Notes: generated from the sequence alone by a model not told the origin. A DNA stretch of 64,000 nucleotides from Dryas octopetala (GCA_963921425.1 OY992836.1:12121304-12185303); one strand, 5' to 3'. Positions 35,896 through 48,671 are shown, counted from the first letter of the stretch. A program made the numbers and translations.

Positions 35896-38800
35896 TCACA
35901 TTCTGAAATCCAAAACACAAACAGTATTGTTGGCAAAACAAGCAGCAATTTTGTCACCCTCCTTGTTCCAGCAGACTTCAAATATACCTCCATTTCCAGT
36001 GTACGTCTTCACAATCTTACCTTCCTTCAATGACCAGATATGCATGGATTTATCAAGAGATCCACTGGCCAAATATTCACCACTTGGACTAAATGCAACA
36101 GAATAAACAGGATCCCTGTTGATTCAATCAAAAGTATTAATACAAATGAAAGTAATGACACAATAATACAAATGGAAGTATGAGATATTTTAGCTTAAAA
36201 AGGAAGCAAGTTATTCTCTCTTTCAGTAGACCTCAAGTTTGATTAACTAACAGGATTTGCATCATTGAGCCAGAGTCAGTATCTATATTCCTGTGACTTG
36301 GGACAAGCAGAAAAGTGAACACAGGTCCACCAACAGAAACTAATCATCTAAAGTGGAAGTCGAACATACTTTATCAAACTCATGTTAGTGAATTCACTTG
36401 ATCAATGGTCCAGATTGACATTTTACCATCATGACATGCCAATGTCTAGCAAGAGAATTTTACAGTCAGGCACAGGTGCAAACGTCCGCACCTGAGGACA
36501 AGCAAAAAAATATTGGGCATTATGCCGCAGCAATGCCTCTGCCAGTGTTTTTTCTTTCCTCATATGCGGATGTTTGCATATCTCTCTCTCTCTCTCTCTC
36601 AATATATATATATATATATATATCTCTAATTAGACGTATTTTTAGGCAATAATCTTTCTCATATGCCTATGTAAAATCTTTCCATACTCCATACCTGTGT
36701 CCATTCAAGCTACAGAGAAGTTTTCCTAATTCCACATCCCATAGCTTCACAGTTGAGTCAAATGATGCACTGTACAAGAGGCACAACCACAGACCACTTA
36801 GAACCATAAAACACAGATATAAAATAAATTCACAGCAGTAAGACAAAGTAATTCAAATAAAAATTAATTTACGGCTAATGCAATGCACACAAGTATAGAA
36901 AATCAAACGGCATCTCACTCCATCTCGGAAGCCAGCATATTTACCTTGCCAGAACTAACTGCTGGTTAGGGTTGTTTGTTCCTGGCCCAGTGGGACTCCA
37001 TCTAATAGTGTATATCTCCTGCAATACAATTTTTCAAGCATCTAAGAATCGTAGAACGTAAAATTGCACAGACACGACTGCAAGCCCACAAATCAAACTA
37101 AAACTGACAGCTGAGCAGTACCTTTGAATGCTCTCTTAAATCATGAACATACTTTTCCTGCTTCATACTCCAAATCTACACCATAATTTTATATAAGTTG
37201 TAAATACAATAATCTTCTCAATGGCGAGAAGTATGTATGAAACAAGATCAAATTTAATTGAAAACGACTATTACAAAGCATCATTAATCACCATTTCTTT
37301 TAACAATCTAGATATTACCTTCGATGTCATCTGTCATTTGGATTTTCTGAAAGAAAAAATTTGCAACTGATACTAAATTATATATATATATATATATATA
37401 TACACAGTTCGATCAGGTGCGAACATTCCGAAAGTACGAATGTGCGCACCTGCCGTCGAGCGCTCGGCAATGATTTTTTAACACAGGCGAGTGCCGCTGC
37501 TTCTACCACCGAGTTTGAGGGTAAATCCCCATCTTTTCACCCCATCCCCTCCTAGGGTATAGAATGGGCTTAGTGGAGGCGTTTATGTTATGGTTTAGCT
37601 CTGGGATTTTGGGCAGAACCGAGCGCTCGGTAGTTTCAAAATTTTGCACTACCAAGCATTGCCGAGCGCTCCGTTCGCACCTGAATGGGCCTGTATATAT
37701 ATATATATATATATATTATGATGTTTTGAGGACAAGAGGCTCAAATAAAAAAAAAATTTGAATTATCTTATCACACTCAAACTTCTAATGAAGTAGTATA
37801 GGAAAGTTGAGAAGCCTATCCTATTCGTCCCATGTTCTGCAGCAAGTGGCATACCACATTCCCATTACCGTTTCCATTATGCGAAACATAATGATCTATC
37901 TTTAATTATAAGGTATAAACTAAAAAGGTTTCAAACAAACAATTACCATCTCATTGCACATAATATGCAAATATTTTACTAAAAACTGAAAAGGTAGCAT
38001 AAATAACCTTTGCACTGATATCATCAGAACATGAAGCCAACAATGAGCCAGTTGGATCCCATTTCACACAATTAACTTCACCCTGAAATAGCAAAACTTC
38101 ACTAGTTATCCAGAAAAACAGGGAAAATCAAGTACCTTCTCAAATTAAAGAGTGCATAGTCCTGCCAATAAGATGTAACTCTTTCCAAATTTCAGAAAGA
38201 CAAGTAACCTCATTTTTATTACCTGAGTAAATTCTAGTAACTAAAACCAGACTTGTGGTCAAATAAACTGGTAAAGTCAGGGTTTTCTACTAGACTAAAT
38301 CAAAGAAAGGAGTGTAAACTCTGACAAAACAGGAACATCCTAGAAGGTAGGATACGGAAATCCTCTTGAATCCATATTCAGCCAGACAAGGGCTAGTTAA
38401 TTATTTACTTAAATGAGATCATATTGAATTGGGCATTCCTGGATCTTCAAGAACCTAAACTACACCAAACATATTTGCCAGCCTCTTTGAAGAACAAAAT
38501 ATTTTTTTACCACCACAAGAATAATAGAATATTAAAAATATAATTAACATCAGGTTTGATCTAGAGCACTCAATGCACAAACGTACCTGATGCCCCGCAA
38601 AAGTTTTAATAGGGCGGTTTTCCCCAATCTTGCAAACATATATCATATTGTCTGTGGAGCTCATTGCAAATGAAACATTGTTGCGCCAGTCAACATCAAG
38701 TGTTGGACCTAAATGATAGAAGATAAACATTAAAAACCCAAAAACAGCAACTGTTTAGAAGCAGAAAAACATTGGTCTGTTCCATAAGACAGTAGACACC

Positions 38801-41800
38801 TGAATGGAATTCAAATTGTTGTTTTGATTCCTCTGCCTTCACGTCCCACACAATTGCAGTTTTATCACAGCTTCCTGTAAGAAGATAATCTCCTTTTTTG
38901 TTCCACTTTAAAGAGAATATAGGTCCTTTATGTTTGCTCAAAGTACTTCTTAGTTCACCTGGGCAAAGACACCACCCGGAAGATATGTTGAGAAAAACTT
39001 CCAAAACAATGGTGAAAGGTAAAAGTAAAGTACTGAATCAAATGAAACAGAAAAAACAAGGGAAAGATAATCATCGGCTTACCATTTGTACTCCAAACTC
39101 TTGCTTGCCCATCATATGAGCCGGTTGCAAGCAGAGTTCCCTCTCCCTGCATGAGGGAAAGGTTTATTTACATACATATATGAAAAAAAACTCTTCAAAA
39201 ATTAAGAAAAGTATAGGCAGGAACCTACCACACTATTAGATGCTTAGTGCTCTATACACTATATAGATAAAAGCACGTTTGTTTGTGATGAGGAGGAAGG
39301 TAATTGTTTATTTCTGCTATGCTAGAAATATAACAAGCAACATTTAATAAAGCACGAAACTGTTACTAGTGAGAGCAAAAGCTTCTCCAAGCTTTTGCTC
39401 CCTCATCAGCTAAAAAGTCAACATTGACCACACAGCACCAAGTTGTTGTGCCGCTTAGCCCTTCCCATATGTCAAATGTACATGTTTTATGACAAACAAC
39501 CTAATCAGAAAGGATTATCGTTATATTTATCTCCATAACAACATGAAATTAAATGGAACCATGACAATTCTTGTACATTTGACTCAAGTCAATTCCTTTG
39601 GCTGTGATGCAGCACATAGACCATCAGTTCTTTTAATATTGGAGTACCTGTATATGTTTATACTTCTGCTTTTGCAAAGAAAAGAAAAGAAAATAGAACA
39701 AGTTGCTTTCTTGCAGGTTGAAATTTAAAACCTCTAAAAAAAGTGTATCCATATGGCAGTTATCACAGAATAAGGTCATAATAACAGAACTCACATTCCA
39801 GTCAAGAGTAGTGACATCTTTACTCTTTTCATTTGTTCTACCCTTAACATGCTTCAGCACCAACACATTTAAGGGGCCATTTTGTGAACCAGATCTAGAG
39901 TTTCCATCTGCAATGGTCCAAATACGAGCTGTCGAATCTCCAGACCTGGAAAGTGATTTATCAAAAGTGCAAAGAATAAGGGGAGGAAAAAACGGTGAAA
40001 AGAGAAGATTTTTCAAATTATACTGAAGGCATGGTAATCCTTACATGGTGTGGTAACACCATGGATCCAGAAACATCCCATATTCTGGTAGATATTACAT
40101 GTCCATAAATAACATGAAAATTCAATATCACGAAGTCCACTCAGAGTTCATATTTTTGATCTCTAAAATGAACCATTGATCCCCAGTTTGAAATGAACTC
40201 TACCACTGCAAGTCATTCTTTTACCTTTAGTTCAATTTTTTGAAATAAAATTGAAATCAACCTCACCACTGCAGATGCTCTGACAAAGAGACTTAAATAA
40301 CAAGCAAAGATAGTATGAAAATTAAATTATGCAGACTCTGAAACAATCATTAAGGAGACATTGAGCATATAACAGGCAAAAGAAATGGCTCATTTAATGT
40401 TAGAAGAGGCACTTAAATAACTAGCAAAGATAAGCATGAAATTAAACTATGCAGACCATCAAACAATCAGTAAAGAGATATTAGATAGTTCAACAACATT
40501 TTTCCATGGGTTCATCATTTTTCTTAACAAGTTTTCTTAGACTTCAAACTGTATTTTCTCTAAAAACGCTAAATCTTGACCTATTGCTCAACTTTTTCAA
40601 CACCAATAATTCAAGTTGAAAAAGCTAAGTGAATATATGGCAAGCAATACTAAACCAAAGTGACAATACATAACCAGCAAAAAAAAAAAAAAAAGTTAAT
40701 AGATAACAGATACGTATACTAAATAACAATTTAACAATGAGATACCTACCCTGATGCAAGAAGAGAACCGGTTGGACTCCATGCACAAGCACAGACCTAA
40801 TGAAGAAAGGAAGAGAAACCCAATGTCACTGAGAGATATGCATAAGGAAACAAAAGAAACAGACAGGAAAAAAAAAGGCAGGAATAAGGTGGATAATGCA
40901 AGAAAACAGGAGACATGTTCAAACCTCAGAAGTATGCCCTTCTAAAATTGTCACATCAGAACTAGGGATTTCATATTCCTGAAAGGTTGAGGTTGTAGAG
41001 ATATCCACTGGTTCTGCTCCAACAAAACACAATAATAATTACCATAATGCGCCTTTGGGAAACAGAAAAAGGGCACATAGATGGAGATGGAGAGAGAGAG
41101 GGAGAGAGAGAGAGATTTGCAACTCTACTAGGCAAAGTGAAAAAGAGTTTACGCAGCATTCTTTTGTCCTTGTAAATGTATACCAATTTATATTATGAGC
41201 TCTTATTTCATCATACCTAATTAATTATGAATTGAAGCTAGTTTAAATTCCTTGTATGGATAGTTGCTCGAATACCAAGAGTGCACAAGGCATCACATTC
41301 CAAGTATGCTTGTTGTGAAGAGAAACAACTCTTACCCTTGGGAGGTCATTACTTCATTACAAGCTTCTAAATGCATTTCTTACTTCCTATCAGATGTATG
41401 CATCAGTATATTTCCTCTCAAATTCCTCCAATCTTATATGTTTAAACAGGAAGATGATCCAAGATATTTTTCTGATCAGAATTTTAAAAATTGTTCAAAA
41501 GGGTAGTTTACCAGCTAAGTTATGATTATCCCAGAGAAGATAATCAAAGAATCTATGAAGATAATTAAAATTCCCCTGTGCCATGGCTGGCCCAAGAGGG
41601 TAAGGGACTAGATCATAGTTCTTACTTCTTACCAATCACAAAAGAAAAGAGATACTTATTGAACAGGTTTGTGGCTAAAAACAAACTATGCGGATTTGTC
41701 GCCTTAACTATGTATTAAGCCTAATACAAAGAATTTTTGCAGAAAAAAAAAAGAGGAAATTATTTTCAGTAAATGTGAATTTACCTCCAGAAGCCCCATT

Positions 41801-43054
41801 TTCTTCACGTTTGACATTAACCTTTTCTTCTTGATCTGTAACCATATCTCTATCATTGTGGTCCTCATGCTGCTTTTCTCGCTCCTTATTCTTTTCTACC
41901 CTCTCTCTATCCTTTTCACACTCCTTCTCCCTTTCTTGTCTTTCCTTCTCTCTTACTCGCACACGTTCTACTTCATGTTCCTTCTCAAGCTCTTTATCTT
42001 TATCTCTATCCTTATGTAAATTTTTCCTTTTCTCTTTAATCATTTGCCGTAGTTGATATACATCCTTTGTGATAAGATCTAAAGGTTGTAAGAATGAGAA
42101 ATCTTCATCCAAATCTGCATCACTCTGACAAGCTTAAAACAAAAGTTGGTTAACATAAGTTCTAAGTTGTGCAGCGCACAAGTTCTTGAACAAAATGACC
42201 AAAATTAGATCACCAATAGCAAAAGAACTAAGAATACTAACATTACTCAAGTTCGCTTCCATCTCTAAGTACTGAAGTCCTTTTTGTACAAATGTCACAA
42301 GGGCACCGGGTGGAACCAAATTTCCATCTATAGTGCATTTGTTGATACCTGCCTCAAATCCTAAAGCAAAAGCTGAGTGTGTGAAGCCTGCAAAAGTGAT
42401 GAAACAAGAAACTCAGTAAACAAAAGAAATTATTACACCACACAGTTTCATAATAAATCAGTTTATGCAATCCAATCTTACTAGGGGTGTCACTCGGTCG
42501 GTTCGAATTGGCAACGGGGAAAGAAAATAAAAAAATTCGGTAATTTTTGGTATCGATATTTTTTTGGGATATTTTGATAATTTCGGTTTTTAGAACTTTT
42601 GGTTTATCTTCAATTTATTTTTCAGTATACTAATTATAAAAATACGGTTTATATTAATATGACGCAATCCCTATAATATTTGATGAATATATAATCTAAA
42701 AGTTTCAGAAACACTTTTTTATAACTTTTACACAATAAAAGAATTAATTTTATGACAGTACTACTAGAATATATTACAAAACAAACACATTTAATTTAAA
42801 ATATATATTTTTAGAATATACCAAAATATTAATTGTAGAAATTGTACTAAAACTATGTAGTAAATTAGTAATATAACTTGGTACTTTGATATAAATATAA
42901 TAACATTATATGTTGCATTGTTGATATTTTTCTTTGCAATATACATATATAAGTTTGAGTGTACATATTAGTACTAATAGTAGTAATGTATGCGTAAAAC
43001 TTTAGTATGTATATATGCAAGTGAATGTTTGAATATACATATATAAATGGAAAT

Positions 43055-43091
<37 letters not shown>

Positions 43092-44394
43092 AGGCCCCTT
43101 CTATTGAGGGATCCCTCAAATAATTTTATTTAAGGGATCCTCATGGAGCCCGCTCCATATAATATTTCAACGATTCAAACAATCTATTTTGTAGGTCTCT
43201 ATTCAAAGATCATCCTTGCAATAAATTAGACAAATCAGAAACCATTTTGCTATCTAACTTTGATCAAATAAATAGACGAACAATATATTTCAATAAACAT
43301 TTGAAATGATGACCATTTAATTAAACGGGTAAATAATTTCTGATTTAGCTAAGTTTTTGCAAGTATGATCCTTCAATGGGGACCTAAAATGTAGATGGCT
43401 ACGATCATCAAAATACAATGTGGAGCGGGCCTCACAAGAAATCTCTTTTTTACCCTTAAATGAGGGATCACTCAATGGAAGGGGCATGTACATGTGTATG
43501 TTTAAATATGAATAGATAGGCAAATATATATGTAATTACTACTAATAAGCTGGTAGTAACAAGTAACAACCGAATCAGTTTCTTTTGGTAATAATTATTC
43601 GGAAATTGGTAAATTTTGGGGTTTTTCAGTATTTACCAAAACCAAACAAACTTTCTATGGTTTTGGATTTTCGATGTTCAGATTGTAAAAATCGGTTACC
43701 AAAACCAAAAAAAAAAGTCCATTGGTAATCGGTTGTTCAGTAAAAGCAAAACCAAATGGCAGCCCTAAATCTCACAATGAGTGCGGATCTGCTTTGCACT
43801 TTGATAACAAATGTAGATTGTGTATATGTATATGCAATTACTTTCATATGGAAATCCAAAACATTAATTGAGTTGAAATATCAACTACGTAACAGAAATT
43901 GGTTATTACTAGGCCTCGTTGGGCGCTCAAGACTGAATTGGATAATGTATATTGAAGAAATAAAGGGATTTTGTCCAAGATGAAGGAAGAAGATGTATTA
44001 GTCATAAGGGTTGATATCCCACCATTTTGTGGGAATTACAATTTTGGGGAGATTGCAAGGGAATAAGGGATAAGTTTCCCTAATGACAAATCCATTTTTG
44101 TTTTCAACTAGGATAAAAGTTAAACATTAGTCTCAATCATCCTTCAATATACCTTGAATTTAGTGAGTTAACCTATCTAATCCAATCCTAGACACCAAAC
44201 GTGGCCTAAACCTAATTCCAACAAACCCTAGAATCAATCTAATTAAAAGCGGGAAAAAGGAACATAGAGCGAAATTTAGGGGGCGGGGGAATGAAAATAG
44301 ATAAATTTTAATGGGTTGCAAAGTACAGCCTACCTGATTCTTGAAGGTAACGAAAGACGAGGAAATTCAGCTCAACGGAGGTGATGGAGGTCAT
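35896..44394 (-). CDS. HOS15: LisH/WD40 protein HOS15 (TBL1-like co-repressor subunit)
   Basis: Fourteen exons join in frame with GT/AG introns: 44394-44334, 42387-42242, 42124-41785, 41016-40925, 40796-40750, 39945-39795, 39146-39083, 38958-38800, 38708-38587, 38082-38008, 37175-37122, 37018-36945, 36769-36695 and 36115-35896. Together they give 1,680 nt and 559 residues. An N-terminal LisH domain (about 6-38, [17 protein letters not shown]) is followed by a charged Lys/Arg/Glu/Asp stretch (about 95-175). About eight WD40 repeats run to the C-terminal CVLDFRM. The WD40 part is very close to Arabidopsis HOS15, a nuclear TBL1-like protein that works with histone deacetylases and a CUL4-DDB1 ligase in cold, stress and flowering control. 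The protein is about 50 residues shorter than the ~613 I recall for Arabidopsis, all in the charged region. Several transposons sit in introns; no exon is damaged. Confidence 0.93.
36461..36625. repeat. MITE remnant and microsatellite in HOS15 intron 13
   Basis: acagtcaggcacaggtgcaa resembles the end of the intron-10 MITE (acagttcgatcaggtgcgaa) and is followed by cgtccgcacctgagg. A (CT)n-(AT)n tract follows at 36582-36622. No second end was found. Confidence 0.35.
37404..37694. mobile_element. MITE in HOS15 intron 10, 291 bp
   Basis: The ends ACAGTTCGATCAGGTGCGAA and (reverse complement) ACAGGCCCATTCAGGTGCGA are inverted repeats. The subterminal parts share gagcgctcggcaatg in inverse. It is flanked on both sides by (TA)n, so insertion into a TA repeat is likely. 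No coding sequence. Confidence 0.8.
39373..39400. repeat. Perfect 12-bp hairpin in HOS15 intron 6
   Basis: GAGCAAAAGCTT (39373-39384) and its exact complement AAGCTTTTGCTC (39389-39400) are separated by a 4-base loop, ctcc. Confidence 0.8.
40288..40490. repeat. Imperfect tandem duplication in HOS15 intron 5
   Basis: cttaaataacaagcaaagat...attaaattatgcagac...aacaatcattaaggagac at 40288-40375 recurs with changes at 40408-40490. It lies wholly within the intron and does not touch a splice site. Confidence 0.7.
42482..43767. mobile_element. hAT-like element in HOS15 intron 1
   Basis: The ends TAGGGGTGTCACTCGGTCGG and (reverse complement) TAGGGCTGCCATTTGGTTTT form short inverted repeats. The flanking octamers aatcttac (42474-42481) and aatctcac (43768-43775) agree at 7 of 8 positions, a hAT-type target duplication. 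Removing the nested MITE D leaves about 890 bp, close to the 857-bp element at 3244-4100. Both are AT-rich inside with CGGTT/GGTTTT-rich ends. Confidence 0.8.
43094..43485. mobile_element. MITE copy D, nested in the hAT-like element
   Basis: The ends GGCCCCTTCTATTGAGGGAT and (reverse complement) TGCCCCTTCCATTGAGTGAT are inverted repeats, followed by CCCTCAWWTAA. The body is the same palindromic core as copies A-C (agatcatccttgcaa..., aatcagaaaccattt, and inverse). It sits beside a (TG)n tract. It inserted after the surrounding hAT-like element. Confidence 0.8.
43911..44207. mobile_element. MITE in HOS15 intron 1, about 297 bp
   Basis: The left end AGGCCTCGTTGGGCGCTCAA and the reverse complement of the right end, AGGCCACGTTTGGTGTCTAG, are inverted repeats that continue with GAnTGAATTGGAT / GATTGGATTAGAT. 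No coding sequence. It lies about 126 bases upstream (5' on the gene strand: downstream) of the exon 1 donor at 44333. Confidence 0.75.
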
Positions 44395-44460
44395 CGTTGC
44401 AAAAGTAGCCGGCTTCAATGGCTGTGACGAGAGGTCAAAAAATCGTGCGGCACAGTTCGA

Positions 44461-44463
<3 letters not shown>

Positions 44464-44515
<52 letters not shown>
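44464..44515. repeat. (GA)n microsatellite in the HOS15 leader or promoter
   Basis: About 25 GA units (CT on the gene strand) lie 70-120 bases before the HOS15 start codon. CT-rich tracts are common in plant 5' leaders. The length is likely polymorphic. Confidence 0.9.
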
Positions 44516-44518
<3 letters not shown>

Positions 44519-44599
44519 TTACAATGGCAAAAGCGTGAAGTGGGGAATTTTTCGTTTTGCAGAGGAGTGTTGAGGTCCTAAGAAATCCGAAATCACAAA

Positions 44600-45363
44600 G
44601 ATGTAAAGGAAGGGAAGCATCGATTTTTTCCTTTTTTCCTCTCTTTTTTCGTTTTTGACTTTAAAGCGGATAATGTGAAACTTTTAACATCTGCTTGCTT
44701 CCTTGGGTCCGACGACCAGCCAGTAAGGTTATGCCATCTGGCAAGGTTCGAACTTTGACGTCGCGAATTGCGATCCAGCGGTGCCATAAAAAATGTAACT
44801 CGGGAAACGAAATCACCCTCCTCGTTATTGGATCCGCGACACACCGGTCCATTGGGCTTTAGCCCAGTCTAAAACCACCATATGCAGTGGCCCAACTTGG
44901 CAGTTACAAATATATACCCATGTTGCATGCCAAAAATGTAATTTGCCTCAATTATTGAAGTGTATACATATGTTGGATGAGAGTTTTACTCCTTACCTGA
45001 ATAAGCAATCTCTTACGATAGAGCCCATAAGCAGCAAAACCATCTGCAGCACTACCCATCTGGATACACATGAGTCAACAATAGCTTGACCAAAGTGTGT
45101 ACACTACTTAGATGAACGTTTTATTAATTCCCACCGCTGAATAAACAATCCTTACGATAGAGCCCATAAGAAGCCAAACCTATTGCAGCATTGCCCATCT
45201 CACCATACACATGAGTCATCGATCAACAGCTTGACCAAAGTAACTGAAACTGCACAGCTTGACCAAAGTACCTGAAACTGCAAAATTTGGATAGCAATTA
45301 ATTGGAAACAACTTTGTTTGACGAAACTGCAAAATTTGGATAGCAATTAATTGCAATTAAGCC
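44600..45363. other. HOS15 upstream DNA and tandem repeats before the P450 fragment
   Basis: A unit beginning ctgaataagcaatctcttac (about 44997-45100) recurs at about 45136-45240 (ctgaataaacaatccttacg...). Shorter direct repeats follow: cagcttgaccaaagta(a/c)ctgaaactgc and cgaaactgcaaaatttggat...agcaattaattg. No gene seen. Confidence 0.65.
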
Positions 45364-45512
45364 ATGGCAGACACCTTCCTATACACATCCCTCTTCCTCA
45401 TCTCCCTCCTTTTCATTTTCAAGCTCTTGCTCCAAACAAAACGACGTCGCCAAACCCTCCCACAAGGCCCATTCTCTCTTCCAATCATAGGCCATCTCCA
45501 TCTCCCAAAGAT
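45364..45512 (+). pseudogene. CYP81-type P450 N-terminal fragment
   Basis: An ATG opens a frame with a hydrophobic anchor (FLYTSLFLISLLFIFKLLL), a basic stop-transfer patch (QTKRRR) and the proline-rich hinge ending [11 protein letters not shown]. It aligns with residues 1-50 of the intact P450s downstream. After LPK the similarity ends abruptly, and the frame runs on into unrelated sequence. No I-helix, PERF or heme motif follows until the next gene. It is a truncated gene copy. The rest was probably lost when the cluster rearranged. Confidence 0.8.
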
Positions 45513-46024
45513 GTAGTAAAACCTGTAGCTGTAAAACATACTAGTTTGCATTTCGCAACGAATTCTTTGGCATTGGGGGAGAACAAAAAACAAAAATTCT
45601 TTGGCCTTGAGTTTGCTCCAACTGGCCACACTGTCGAATGCAAATATGCAAACATGCAAACATAATATTTCGTACCTATGATTCGATTATTAGTGTTTTT
45701 TGTCTGAAAATTAGATTTCTAATTAATACTTGGTGGTCAAGATGAGAATTGAGGAAGAATTTCAAGAGTGCGATTGGACTTTAATTTCAATATGTATTTA
45801 AGTTTCCCAGCTGATCAATTAATTCACTAGATTGTCATAATGGTCCCTACGTTCAATCCAAAAAGCAATAAAAATAATAGACTTTTCTGTATATTAATAT
45901 ATTGCATACAAATCTTAGAGTAAATGAATGACAACCAAAAGACCCAGGTAACTCATACTATTCATTCATTGCTTGAGGCTTTACTCTCACACGTACCACT
46001 CCTCATAGCTTCAATTCCTCCCCT

Positions 46025-46032
46025 TATAAATA
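46025..46032 (+). promoter_or_regulatory. TATA box of P450 gene 1
   Basis: TATAAATA lies 56 bases before the start codon of gene 1. The corresponding site in gene 2 reads TACAAATA (58779-58786). Confidence 0.7.
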
Positions 46033-46087
46033 CCACAGATTATATCAATCCAACCGGCCTCATCAACCAAGCAAAAGCAACTTCATC

Positions 46088-47907
46088 ATGGAAGATATTT
46101 TGTTCTACACATCCCTCTCCCTTATCCTCTTCCTCTTCACTTTCAAGTTCCTCCTCCAATCAAAACGACGGCGTTACACAAACCTCCCACCAAGCCCAAC
46201 CTCCCTCCCAATCATCGGCCACCTCCATCTCCTAAAACACCCAGTCCATCGCACCTTCCACCGCCTCTCCCAAAAACACGGCCCCATTTTCTCTCTCTGG
46301 TTTGGCTCACGTCGCGTGGTTATAATCTCATCATCCTCAGCAGTAGAAGAATGTTTCACCACCAACGACATCGTTTTGGCGAACCGCCCCCGCCTCCTCA
46401 TGGGCAAGCACCTCGGCTACAACTACACCACCATGGTGAATTCCCCCTACGGCGACCACTGGCGCAACCTCCGCCGCATCGGCGCCGTGGAGATCTTCTC
46501 CTCCGTCCGCCTGAATAACTTCTCGGGCATCCGAAAGGACGAAGTCAAGCACTTACTCCGAAAACTCTCCCAAAACTCCCTCCAAGACTTGGCCAAAGTG
46601 GAGTTGAAGTCGACGCTTTCCGAGCTGACCTTCAACATCATAATGAGGATGGTGGCGGGGAAGAGGTACTACGGTGATGACGTGGCAGACAAGGACGAGG
46701 CCAGGCAGTTCAGGGAGATCATGAAGGAGGCGTTTCATTACGGCGGGGCCGCGAACGCAGAAGATTTCTTGCCCATCTTGAATTGGATTGGGAGTGGTGG
46801 GTATGAGAAGAAGGTGATCAACTTGGCCAAGAGGACAGATGGGTTCTTACAAGGTCTGATTGATGAGCATCGCAGTAAGAGTAGATCGGAGGGTCGAAAT
46901 TCGTCCAACACCATGATCGACCGTTTGCTTTCTCTGCAGGAGTCACAGCCTGAGTACTACACCGATCAAATTATCAAGGGGCTTATTCTGGTTAGTACAA
47001 AATTCTCTCTTATACATTAAGCTTTTGCATTTGCCGCATTGATTTATTATTTATTTAGGTTAAGTTCCATATCCTGAAGTGCCCAATCACAACTAGATGA
47101 AGCTGTAGGATGGTGACTTTTACCTGTCTTGTATAATCACAACTAGAGGATATTAATTTGTTACATTTCTGCAGCTTCTAAGCACTATATATGTTGTCAT
47201 TAATAAGTGCACTTCAAATGTAATACCTCATTTCCTCTAGTATTACTCATATAAAGCCACGTGTCGTTACATAAAGTTGTTTTTGTACTAATTTTCAGGT
47301 GTTGTTATTGGCGGGTACAGATACATCAGCAGTAACATTGGAATGGGCTATGTCCAATTTGCTCAACAATCCTCATGTGTTGAAAAAGGTTAGAGCCGAA
47401 TTGGATGCTGAACTTGGCCAAGAACGCTTAGTGGACGAATATGAAATGTCCAAACTAACCTACCTCCAAAGCATCATCTCTGAGACTCTCCGATTGTACC
47501 CACCCGCCCCATTGCTAGTCCCGCATTTCTCATCTGATGACTGCATTGTTGGGGGATTCGATGTTCCACGTGGCACGATGGTGTTGGTCAATGCATGGGC
47601 CATACACAGAAACCCAAAGTTGTGGGATGATCCCGAAAGCTTCAAGCCCGAGAGGTTCGAAAGCGGTGCTGATGAGTCACACAAGCTCATGCCGTTTGGG
47701 CTGGGAAGAAGGGCATGTCCTGGATCGGGCCTGGCCCAACGTGTGGTGGGCTTGACTCTTGGGTCATTGATTCAATGCTTTGAGTGGGAGAGAGTTAGTG
47801 AGAAGGAGATTGATATGACTGAAGGTAAAGGACTTACCATGCCTAAATATGTGCCACTGGAAGCCATGTGTAAAGCACGTCCAATTGTCAAGAAAATTGT
47901 TTATTGA
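46088..47907 (+). CDS. Cytochrome P450, CYP81 family, gene 1 of tandem pair
   Basis: Exons 46088-46990 and 47299-47907 (phase-0 intron, CTG|GTTAGT...TTTTCAG|GTG) encode 503 residues. This is an ER-anchored haem monooxygenase of the CYP81 family (CYP81E/D/Q-like). Relatives hydroxylate isoflavones, lignans or indole glucosinolates, but the substrate here cannot be read from sequence. Visible features are an N-terminal anchor (about 6-24), basic SKRRR, a PPSP hinge, the I-helix AGTDTS (306-311), the K-helix ETLR (363-366), PERF (418-421) and the haem loop [10 protein letters not shown] (434-443, thiolate Cys441). All are intact. The start is the first ATG after the TATA box and matches gene 2. 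The exons are rich in GC relative to the flanks. Confidence 0.95.
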
Positions 47908-48547
47908 ATTATGCGTGATGGTTAAAATTGTGTCAACATGCAAATTAAGTAGGTTAGCTGGAAGATATAATTAAAGTATTGTAATTTAGGACAGATACGT
48001 ACATCAAGTCTATTACAATAACTCTATTTTAACTAGCTAGTATGTATTATATTATTGTAATTGTATTCTATCATGTAAGTTTTTGGGTCTTCAATCATTT
48101 GTATCTTTTTCTTTTTCCATATCAATCATTTATATCTTTGTATGTATAAGTTTTGTTGAGAAAATAAGAGAGGACAATAATTGATTTTGTAGCTTCCTTT
48201 CACGACATCAGTGGGCATTGGTAGGGACAAATTCATCTCTTTCTTTTAGACTTTGACAAATTAATCTTTTTTTACTTTTATTTTGACAAGTTCGTCTAGA
48301 GAAATTAACTTTCTTGCAATAAGGATCGGTGATGTGACATTATTAACAAAGATAAAGAGATCGGGTTTTGGAACATTAAAATTTAGGATCCACACTCCTC
48401 TCTGCTATTGGTAATGTCACATCATTAATCTATGTTACCATAAAAGTTTTCCTCCTTAAACTAAAAAAGTTTATAAATAATACAATATGTGTCATCTTAA
48501 TAACTTAATTATCATAATCTTTGCTCCATTGGTGAAAGATGTATCTT

Positions 48548-48671
48548 GTTTTTTTTCTTTTCTTTTTTTTAGTTGGGGGAGGGAGAGTCGAACTTGGGTG
48601 CATTGTAAGTAATTCTATCTACCTTCCAATTAGGCTACCCATCAATACAATTTAATCTTTCACCTTCCAAC
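48548..48671 (-). mobile_element. tRNA-derived SINE with 19-bp target duplication
   Basis: The insertion is flanked by the exact direct repeat ttggtgaaagatgtatctt (48529-48547 and 48672-48690). Read on the minus strand it has an A-box-like gggtagcctaattggaagg, a B-box-like agttcgactctcc, and an A-rich tail (aaaaaaaagaaaagaaaa). The equivalent site in unit 2 (about 62011-62035) is empty and carries one copy of the target. The element is about 124 bp. Confidence 0.85.

Noticed and set aside
40754..40945. Lys/Arg-rich 63-codon frame in the HOS15 locus
   Set aside because: It is on the opposite strand, covers exon 5 and intron 4 sequence of HOS15, and has no family resemblance.
48574..48643. Possible tRNA gene on the minus strand
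   Set aside because: It has box-A/box-B-like motifs but no cloverleaf. The 19-bp target duplication and A-rich tail show that it is a SINE.
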